This document shows positions 14,107-19,464 of a stretch of 19,464 nucleotides of DNA, one piece after another. A program made the translations under genes and the position numbers. Numbering within the stretch: position 1 is the stretch's first letter; each line of letters begins with the position of its first letter. Origin of the DNA: Parvularculaceae bacterium (GTDB lineage: Bacteria; Pseudomonadota; Alphaproteobacteria; Caulobacterales; Parvularculaceae); the NCBI GenBank assembly GCA_004213235.1, contig SHAI01000017.1, positions 1 to 19,464 of the forward strand, read 5' to 3'. A model generated the notes under the pieces. That model ran no database searches, had not been told where the DNA came from, and saw only the letters and a program-made list of their open reading frames with translations.

Positions 14107-15039
14107 ATGGTTGTGGTCAAGACAGGCGTTGCGAACTGGCAGGCTGACCGTCTGGCGGATTTGTCGGGCAAATCATATGTCATCACCGGTGGCAATTCGG
14201 GCATAGGGTTCGAGGCTGCGCGTATCCTTGCCGGTCGAGGTGGTCATGTTATCATTGCGGCCCGTAATCCGGAAAAGGCGGGCGCTGCTGCTGACGCTCT
14301 GCGCCGTGAGCATGGTGGGGACAATATAGCGACGGTTCAATTAGACCTTGCTAGCTTGGCGTCTGTGCGCAGTGCCGCTGCGGAATTGAAAGATAGCGGC
14401 GTCAAAATTGATGCACTGATCAACAATGCTGGCATCATGCAAACGCCAAAATCACAAACACAGGACGGTTTCGAAACGCAGTTTGGCACAAACCATCTGG
14501 GTCACTTCCTCTGGACAGCTTTATTGTTTGATCAGGTCGCAGCGGCGCAGGGGCGTATCGTCACTGTGTCATCGATTGCCCACCGTTATGGCCGCATCCG
14601 GTTCAATAACCTGATGATGTCCTCTGGGTACGATGCAATGCAGGCATATTGTCAATCAAAATTGGCCAATCTTGTTTTTGCCCTTGAACTTCATCGACGG
14701 CTCAAGGCCAGTAATTCTGCCGTTGCATCCATTGCCTGTCATCCGGGTTATTCAAATACAGCGCTTCAGAGCACGGGGCCGGCGGCCTTGATGGCCGCCA
14801 TTTACAGCGTGACGAATGTACTTTTTGCCCAATCGGCTAAAAGAGGCTGTCTACCGACAGTTTTAAGCGCTGCGGGAACTGAAGCAGTTTCCGGGGCTTA
14901 TTTCGGCCCTACGGGACTGCGCGAATTAAAGGGGCCTGTGGGCGATGCCGCGGTGAGCCGTGCCGCGCGCAATGACGAGACTGGCAAACGGCTGTGGGAA
15001 GTATCTGAACAGCTCGTCGATCATTCCTGGCTGAGTTAA
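14107..15039 (+). CDS. Short-chain dehydrogenase, retinol-dehydrogenase / WWOX-like SDR
   Basis: A 310-residue SDR of the long retinol-dehydrogenase-like type. The cofactor motif TGGNSGIG is at 27-34, Arg53 in AARNPEKA favours NADP(H), NNAGIM is at 106-111, catalytic Ser is in VTVSSIAHRYG and the Tyr/Lys pair is YCQSK (181-185). The C-terminal part has CHPGYSNT and a GAYFGPTG segment typical of this group. The substrate is unknown; bacterial homologues are generally annotated only as oxidoreductases. GGAAGAGG at 14093-14100 is a strong ribosome binding site six bases before the ATG. It lies 41 bases after the cyclophilin pair, so it may be read through from them. It ends eight bases from the end of the convergent aidB-like gene, leaving no room for an ordinary terminator between them. 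Confidence 0.92.
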   Translation: MVVVKTGVANWQADRLADLSGKSYVITGGNSGIGFEAARILAGRGGHVIIAARNPEKAGAAADALRREHGGDNIATVQLDLASLASVRSAAAELKDSGVKIDALINNAGIMQTPKSQTQDGFETQFGTNHLGHFLWTALLFDQVAAAQGRIVTVSSIAHRYGRIRFNNLMMSSGYDAMQAYCQSKLANLVFALELHRRLKASNSAVASIACHPGYSNTALQSTGPAALMAAIYSVTNVLFAQSAKRGCLPTVLSAAGTEAVSGAYFGPTGLRELKGPVGDAAVSRAARNDETGKRLWEVSEQLVDHSWLS

Positions 15040-15047
15040 CAGCGCGA

Positions 15048-16697
15048 TCAGAATGGTGCGGCGCGGGCGATTAATGCCCCTGTGTCGAGTGTACCGCGCG
15101 TCGCACCATAGCAGGACCCGTCATAATCCGGTGACAATCGCGTCTGGCAGTACCCGTCAAAAACGTAGTCTGGCACGGTGTCACGCATTGCCGCGGCGCA
15201 AAGTGCACGGGCCATGTCCTGTGTGAACGCGCGGGCGGTGCCTTCATTGAGTGCGCCAGGTTCCAACCAGCGCATCAGACGTTCGGCATAGGAATCATAA
15301 AAAGCGTTCGCCCCTCTCGCTGCAGCAATCTCTACCATGATTGCCTCAAAACTATCCGGCTCGCGGGTAACGGCGCGCACGACATCCAGCGCAATGACGT
15401 TTCCAGACCCTTCCCAGACCGCGTTTAGCGGCGCGGCGCGGTAATGGCGCGCAAGCACTTGTTCCTCGACAAAACCGGCACCGCCATGACATTCCAAAGC
15501 TTCGTGTGCGAACCCGGGTTGTCGTTTGCAGACCCAGTACTTTGCAATTGGCGTTGCCATCCGCGCGATAGCCGCCTCATTGGTATCGAGGGCAGCACAA
15601 TCAAATGCACGCGCGATGCGAAAGGCAAGCGCGGTCGCGGCTTCGGATTCGAGGATCAAATCAGCTAAGACATTTTGCATCGCAGGCTGATCAATAAGTT
15701 TGCGCTGAAACGCCTTTCGGTGCTCGCTATGCCATAAAGCATTTGCAATCATTACGCGCATGCCGCCCGCTGATCCGATGATACAATCCAGCCGCGTGTG
15801 CTGAACCATATCGATAATCATCTGTATGCCTTTGCCTTGCTGGCCCAGCTTCCAGGCAAATGCGCCATGATATTCAATTTCAGCCGAAGCGTTTGATCGA
15901 TCTCCAAGCTTATCCTTTAGCCGCGTAAGATGTATCGCGTTACGCTGGCCATCGGGTTTCCATCGCGGGACGAGGAAACACGTTATGCCTTCTTCAGTTT
16001 GGGCAAGGGTCAGGAATGCATCGCTCATCGGTGCGGAGCAAAACCATTTGTGTCCGGTTAAAACCCAGCCATCGCCGCTTTGCGTCGCGCGGGTCGTGTT
16101 TGCACGAAGGTCGGACCCGCCCTGTTTTTCGGTCATTGCCATGCCAATGGTTACGGCACGTTTTTTTTCCGGCGGGATAAAGCGGGCATCATAGTCATTT
16201 GCGCTCGTGCGTGGCACCCATATTGCTGCGAGGTCCGGCTCATTGCGTAGCGTGGCCGTTGCCGCATAGGTCATCGACATAGGACAGCAAACGCCAGTGT
16301 CTGCCTGGGTCATCATGAATAGGAGGGCTGCATGGCGCACATGCCCGGCTTCTTTTGCCGTCCATGCGCTCCCGGCAATTCCGGCGGACAGGCCCAAATC
16401 CATAAGCATGTGATACGCGGGATGAAACTCCACCTCGTCCAGTCTGTGTCCGTATGGATCAAATCCTTTTAACTGGGGGGTGTTTTTATTAGCTGCCGTC
16501 GCCCAAGCGAGGATTTCCGCAGAGCCTGCACGTTCACCAAAGCCGGAGAGGTGCCGTGCATGGCTTGCCCCGCCATTCGCGGCAACCGCACCAATCAATG
16601 CCGCATCATTTTCGTAGATGTTGATGTCTACAAACGGCGGCGGTTGGTTGGTAACGTCGTGGGTGAGCAAATTCGCGCGCGGATTATGAGGAATCAT
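15048..16697 (-). CDS. aidB: AidB-type acyl-CoA dehydrogenase
   Basis: The 549-residue protein follows E. coli AidB (541 residues) along most of its length: THDVTNQPPPF near the start, YGHRLDEVEFHPAYH (82-96), GMAMTEKQGGSD (185-196), TGHKWFCSAP (214-223), the run RLKDKLGDRSNAS (259-271) and VWEGSGNVIALDVVR (427-441). The fold is FAD-dependent acyl-CoA dehydrogenase with a C-terminal extension. In E. coli AidB belongs to the Ada adaptive response to alkylation damage, binds DNA through the C-terminal domain and has only weak dehydrogenase activity. Here the last 100 residues lack Lys and are acid-rich by my count, so DNA binding should not be assumed. I see no Ada or LexA site upstream. The ATG at 16697 aligns with the family start. 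The gene is convergent with the SDR to its left. Confidence 0.93.
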   Translation of the reverse strand: MIPHNPRANLLTHDVTNQPPPFVDINIYENDAALIGAVAANGGASHARHLSGFGERAGSAEILAWATAANKNTPQLKGFDPYGHRLDEVEFHPAYHMLMDLGLSAGIAGSAWTAKEAGHVRHAALLFMMTQADTGVCCPMSMTYAATATLRNEPDLAAIWVPRTSANDYDARFIPPEKKRAVTIGMAMTEKQGGSDLRANTTRATQSGDGWVLTGHKWFCSAPMSDAFLTLAQTEEGITCFLVPRWKPDGQRNAIHLTRLKDKLGDRSNASAEIEYHGAFAWKLGQQGKGIQMIIDMVQHTRLDCIIGSAGGMRVMIANALWHSEHRKAFQRKLIDQPAMQNVLADLILESEAATALAFRIARAFDCAALDTNEAAIARMATPIAKYWVCKRQPGFAHEALECHGGAGFVEEQVLARHYRAAPLNAVWEGSGNVIALDVVRAVTREPDSFEAIMVEIAAARGANAFYDSYAERLMRWLEPGALNEGTARAFTQDMARALCAAAMRDTVPDYVFDGYCQTRLSPDYDGSCYGATRGTLDTGALIARAAPF

Positions 16698-16807
16698 GTT
16701 TTTCGGCTCTGATTGATTGCATCAGGTACTTTATCTAAACTAACCGAATTCGCCACTCTTGGGATACTGATGTAGATTGAAAAATCAACATGACAGGGCA
16801 GAAGATT

Positions 16808-16939
16808 ATGGCCGATCAAATCTTGGATGAGTTTGTCAAAGACGCCTTGGCCAGTGGTAGCTCGCGACAGGAGATTGTAAGCGCTCTGAAGGACGCCGGA
16901 TGGCCCGCCGATCAGGTGGACAACGCCAAAGAAGAATAG
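16808..16939 (+). CDS. 43-residue mini-protein, predicted helical, function unknown
   Basis: A short frame, ATG at 16808 to TAG at 16937-16939, encodes 43 residues: MADQILDEFVKDALASGSSR and then QEIVSALKDAGWPADQVDNA plus KEE. The pattern (helix, Gly-Ser-Ser-Arg-Gln-Glu-Ile turn, helix, AGWPADQV) is the helical motif seen at the N-terminus or linker of several larger bacterial membrane and pilin-like proteins, where it reads roughly FVKxALxxGxSxxxIxxxLxxAGWPxxxV. Here it stands alone. AGGG at 16795-16798 is a passable ribosome binding site. Codon use is ordinary and the frame is intact; Met, Trp and no Cys. It is divergent from aidB and convergent with the HAD operon, so it must have its own promoter in 16698-16807. 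No function can be assigned. Confidence 0.65.
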   Translation: MADQILDEFVKDALASGSSRQEIVSALKDAGWPADQVDNAKEE

Positions 16940-16955
16940 CCCGCTTCGGGGGCTA
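16937..16955 (+). terminator. Stem-loop at the stop of the mini-protein gene
   Basis: TAGCCC (16937-16942), including the stop codon, pairs with GGGCTA (16950-16955). No T-run follows. It may help end or protect the short transcript. Confidence 0.3.
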
Positions 16956-17035
16956 CGCCGGTGGGCGGCGCTATATTGACCTGCCAACAGGCCCGGGCGA
17001 GCGGTGTTATGATTTCACGGCGCGGGACATGCGCG

Positions 17036-17059
17036 AGAAAACCGATTGAGACTCATCGG
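17036..17059 (-). terminator. Intrinsic terminator of the TrmH-GST-SDR-HAD operon
   Basis: Read on the minus strand, CCGAT-GAG and CTC-A-ATCGG (17059-17042) form a stem with one bulged base and a tight loop, followed directly by TTTTCT (17041-17036). It begins ten bases after the HAD stop, where a terminator is expected. Confidence 0.55.
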
Positions 17060-17069
17060 GCAGGTCTCG

Positions 17070-17729
17070 CTAATCGAGCAAGTTTAAGTGTGTTGCTGCC
17101 GCCAGGTCGTGAATGGCCGGTGTTACATCGCCAATCGGCGCTTTGATCGTTAGCATGCCCATTTGCTTCGCCGGTTTCAGGTTGATGCCTAAATCATCGA
17201 CAAAAATGCATTTCTCGGGCGGCAAGGCCAACGCTGTGCACATCAACTCGTAAATGCGCGGCTCTGGTTTTCGAATGCCTGCTTTTGATGACTCGATGAC
17301 GTGATCGAAATGCGCGAAAATACGTTCGACCTCGGATTTTTGCACCGATGCGGCGAGCATGGATTTGCTGTCAAATTCGGGCAGATTGTTCGTAATGCAA
17401 CCCGTTTTAAAGCCTGCGGTCTTGATACGGATCAGTGCCTCGATCATTTTTGGATGAAAAGTGAGCGAAAGCAGGCCAACCAGTGTGCGCCCGGATATTT
17501 CAAACCCGGCCTTGCGGCTTTCTTCGGCGAAGAGATGATCAAAATCATCCAGGTCAATTTCTGAACGTTCATATTGTGCCCACGCATTTGAATGGTGGTT
17601 TTTTTTGATAATGCCCCCGATGAATTTTTCCGGGAGGGCATTTTCCCGTTCAAACTTTGCGAAATTTGCAACTGGCGACGTGGTGAAAACACCGCCAAAG
17701 TCGAAGATTACCCCTTCAATTCTTTTCAC
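17070..17729 (-). CDS. HAD-superfamily hydrolase (subclass IA, epoxide-hydrolase-N/ACAD10-like)
   Basis: A 219-residue HAD hydrolase. Motif I is FDFGGVF with nucleophile Asp10; the usual second Asp is Gly12, as in the DFGGV branch related to the N-terminal domains of epoxide hydrolase and ACAD10. Motif II is Thr113 in CITNN, motif III is Lys154 in RKPEP and motif IV is FVDDLGINL with Asp178/Asp179. The cap helix region has NAWAQYERSEIDLDDFDHLF. Phosphatase activity on a small organic phosphate is the usual expectation; loss of the second Asp (the general acid) may lower it. The start is GTG at 17729, two bases after the SDR stop, with GGAAG inside the SDR end as ribosome binding site. It closes the operon and is followed by a likely terminator. 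Confidence 0.88.
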   Translation of the reverse strand: MKRIEGVIFDFGGVFTTSPVANFAKFERENALPEKFIGGIIKKNHHSNAWAQYERSEIDLDDFDHLFAEESRKAGFEISGRTLVGLLSLTFHPKMIEALIRIKTAGFKTGCITNNLPEFDSKSMLAASVQKSEVERIFAHFDHVIESSKAGIRKPEPRIYELMCTALALPPEKCIFVDDLGINLKPAKQMGMLTIKAPIGDVTPAIHDLAAATHLNLLD

Positions 17730-17731
17730 GG

Positions 17732-18607
17732 TTAGCGCTTCCGTTTTTTGATGCCAAAGCGACCTGCGAGGATTCCATCGAGGGTGCGCGAAGGTAACAT
17801 TCGCGGCAACGTATACATAAGGAACTTATTTTTCAGGATGGCGTAGCGGGTCGCAGGGCGCTGCGTTCGCATAATACTGGCGACAAGGTCACCAATTTCG
17901 TCTGCTTCCAGACCTGTGTTCCCATAATCTTTCATGGAAGTCCGCATACGCTCCAGGAGTGAAAAATATTCTGTGCCTTCATACAGGCTGAGGTCCAGAT
18001 CATCGCCTTTGGCCCAGATTGGCGTTTTTACCGCCCCCGGGCCGACGGTGATCACATCGATGCCGTGCACCAGCAATTCCCGGCGCAGGGCATCGCCAAA
18101 CGCTTCCAGTGCGTGCTTGGACATGGAATAGGGTGACATGAACGGACCGGCGATCTTGCCGGCGACAGAGCTCATATTGACGATTTTTCCCGGCTGGCCT
18201 TTGTATTTACTGTCCGCGCCGAGAAGTGGCAGAAATGCCTGCGTGACTCGAATTGGTCCGTATACGTTTACGTCGAATTGATATTTGATATCGTCAAGTG
18301 GAATATAGCGGATCGGGCCCGCCACGGCGATGCCGGCATTATTTATAAGTCCATCAAGTGTGCGGCCCCCGAGGATAGCCTCAACCTCATCGGCAGCGGC
18401 TTTGATCGAGGCGTCGTCCGTGACATCGAACAAAAGCGGGGTAAACCCGTCGCCAAGCGCATCCAGTGCTGCCTCGCCATCGGCTTCCTTTCGAACGCTC
18501 CCGAAGACGCTCCATCCATCTTCCATCAGTTTACTGGCAATGGCGCGGCCAATACCGGAAGACACACCGGTAATGACGGCGGTCTTTGTATTTTTCGATG
18601 AAATCAT
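17732..18607 (-). CDS. Short-chain dehydrogenase/reductase
   Basis: A 291-residue SDR. TGVSSGIG is at 13-20, SVRKEADG after the second strand points to NADP(H), NNAG is at 89-92, catalytic Ser is in NMSSVAG (144-150) and Tyr/Lys are YSMSK (160-164). PGAVKTPIW follows as the usual post-catalytic segment. The C-terminus is basic (GIKKRKR). I chose the ATG at 18607, which has AAGGAG six bases upstream; an in-frame ATG at 18640 would add 11 residues without such a site. The gene lies 71 bases after the glutathione S-transferase gene and two bases before the HAD gene. Together with GST and HAD it may take part in oxidation or detoxification of a lipid-like substrate, which is inference from context only. 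Confidence 0.92.
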   Translation of the reverse strand: MISSKNTKTAVITGVSSGIGRAIASKLMEDGWSVFGSVRKEADGEAALDALGDGFTPLLFDVTDDASIKAAADEVEAILGGRTLDGLINNAGIAVAGPIRYIPLDDIKYQFDVNVYGPIRVTQAFLPLLGADSKYKGQPGKIVNMSSVAGKIAGPFMSPYSMSKHALEAFGDALRRELLVHGIDVITVGPGAVKTPIWAKGDDLDLSLYEGTEYFSLLERMRTSMKDYGNTGLEADEIGDLVASIMRTQRPATRYAILKNKFLMYTLPRMLPSRTLDGILAGRFGIKKRKR

Positions 18608-18678
18608 TGGATGCTCCTTCGTCGTCGATGGGGTATGCAAAGTATTTTGCGAGGCAGTTCAGATGCTCGTCTGGGCAA

Positions 18679-19305
18679 TTATTCCCTTGCCAATTGCGCC
18701 AGGAACGCCTCATTTTTTTCATTTGCTTTTTGCACCGCAGGACGGCTCATCAGGCGATCCAGGTAACTGGCAAATGGTTCCACTTTTTCAATTGCGCCGA
18801 ACATGGTGGCGAAATTCAGCGTACTACCAAGCACAACATCAACTGCCGAGAACTGGTCTCCAAGCACGTAGTCACGGTCCGTAAGAAGGCCCTTTAACGC
18901 CCCCAGTACTGCGTCTTCCCCGCCATAGCCAACTGAAGAGCTATTGGTACGCGGTGTATTGCCGAGTTTGTCGAGCATCATCGGCTCTATGCAGGAGGGG
19001 GCGAAAAACATCCAGCGCAAATAAGTCCCCCGCGCGGGGTCACCGGGTAGGGGCGCAAGACCGGCATCAGGAAATCGATCTGCCAGATGGGCGCAGATCG
19101 CCGCTGCCTCGGTGACCACATGGCCCTCATCGACAAGCGCTGGCACTTTACCCATCGGGTTCACGGCCAGAAATTCCGGCGTTTTTTGTTCGCCAGCAAG
19201 GACATTGATCAATTTAACCTCGCACGGGGCGCTGAGTTCTTCATTCATCCAAAGAGTCGTGCCGGCGCGGGTTTGCGGGCAGTGATAAAGGATCAGTTCT
19301 GTCAT
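18679..19305 (-). CDS. Glutathione S-transferase family protein
   Basis: A 208-residue soluble GST. The N-terminal thioredoxin-like domain starts MTELILYHCPQTRAGTTLW, has the cis-proline segment NPMGKVPAL and the glutathione-binding EAAAICAHLADRF. The all-helical C-terminal domain has the conserved DRDYVLGDQFSAVDVVLG (N-capping and hydrophobic staple region). Cys9 or Thr12 could serve as the residue that activates glutathione; which one cannot be told from sequence alone. Likely role is glutathione conjugation or peroxide reduction in the cytoplasm. The ATG at 19305 overlaps the stop of the TrmH-family gene by four bases (ATGA), so the two are translationally coupled. Confidence 0.93.
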   Translation of the reverse strand: MTELILYHCPQTRAGTTLWMNEELSAPCEVKLINVLAGEQKTPEFLAVNPMGKVPALVDEGHVVTEAAAICAHLADRFPDAGLAPLPGDPARGTYLRWMFFAPSCIEPMMLDKLGNTPRTNSSSVGYGGEDAVLGALKGLLTDRDYVLGDQFSAVDVVLGSTLNFATMFGAIEKVEPFASYLDRLMSRPAVQKANEKNEAFLAQLARE

Positions 19306-19464
19306 ATCTGCGTTCCGATATCGCCAGCGGGAGTGTCTCGTGTCAGCTCATAAAGCGCAACCGCGGCTGCCGTTGCGACGTTTAGACTTTCAATATTTGG
19401 CGCAATATTGATCCGATAAAGCCCGTCGCAGGTTTCGCTGACCAATTGCCGCAAGCCCGCCCCT
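19302..19464 (-). CDS. TrmH/SpoU-family RNA 2'-O-ribose methyltransferase, C-terminal fragment
   Basis: The last 53 residues of a gene entering from the right edge: GAGLRQLVSETCDGLYRINI, then APNIESLNVATAAAVALYEL and a short tail ending DIGTQI. The IESLNVATAAAVALYEL block is the SPOUT motif 3 that forms the trefoil-knot SAM site of TrmH/RlmB-type methyltransferases acting on tRNA or 23S rRNA. Which RNA is methylated cannot be decided from this fragment; RlmB (23S Gm2251) is one possibility. The stop at 19302-19304 overlaps the GST start. Confidence 0.85.
   Translation of the reverse strand, partial: GAGLRQLVSETCDGLYRINIAPNIESLNVATAAAVALYELTRDTPAGDIGTQI

Noticed and set aside
16694..16987. 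A 97-codon minus-strand frame upstream of aidB.
   Set aside because: It is antisense to the 43-residue plus-strand gene, which has the better start site and a recognisable helical motif.
1..19464. Defence system, toxin-antitoxin pair, prophage or biosynthetic gene cluster.
   Set aside because: No integrase, transposase, restriction, CRISPR, toxin-antitoxin or modular synthase genes are present; the gene content is housekeeping plus ordinary oxidoreductases.

Overview
The window looks like a chromosomal segment of an alphaproteobacterium that I cannot place to genus. The pointers are a divergent ssb / uvrA pair with a direct-repeat GTTC-N7-GTTC type LexA box (the alphaproteobacterial form) between them, a gyrA-coaD-cyclophilin-cyclophilin cluster, and a UvrA whose first zinc finger has CPVS in place of CPxC, as I remember it for this class. 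GC is moderate by eye. At least five genes appear to start with GTG. I see no phage, insertion sequence, CRISPR array, rRNA or tRNA.

Left part (1-5988), all on the minus strand. Reading with transcription: a DUF1330 protein, uvrA, a DUF429-like predicted RNase H-fold protein, rsmD, and, after a 297-base gap, a serine beta-lactamase-like lipoprotein cut by the window edge. The DUF1330 gene lies between the predicted LexA-controlled promoter and uvrA.

Middle (6000-9286), plus strand. The SOS box at 6043-6057 sits between the divergent units. ssb follows, then a 224-residue histone H1-like lysine/alanine-rich repeat protein, a hairpin-rich gap (7591-7825), a small lipoprotein and an SDR dehydrogenase whose gene overlaps the lipoprotein gene. 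A 395-base gap holds a candidate gyrA promoter.

Core cluster (9287-14065), plus strand: gyrA, coaD, a periplasmic cyclophilin with a roughly 48-residue insertion, and a cytoplasmic cyclophilin overlapping it by ATGA. A retinol-dehydrogenase-like SDR follows and converges tail to tail with an AidB-type acyl-CoA dehydrogenase on the minus strand.

Right part (16698-19464): a 43-residue plus-strand helical mini-protein, then a tight minus-strand operon of TrmH/SpoU methyltransferase (partial), glutathione S-transferase, SDR and a HAD hydrolase, ending in a plausible intrinsic terminator.

Most of the window is ordinary housekeeping and accessory metabolism. The parts most worth a second look are the SOS-linked DUF1330-uvrA/ssb locus with its two K/A-rich basic segments (the UvrA tail and the H1-like protein), the hairpin cluster after the H1-like gene, the 43-residue mini-protein and the insertion in the periplasmic cyclophilin. 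I did not find convincing evidence of a new multi-gene system.
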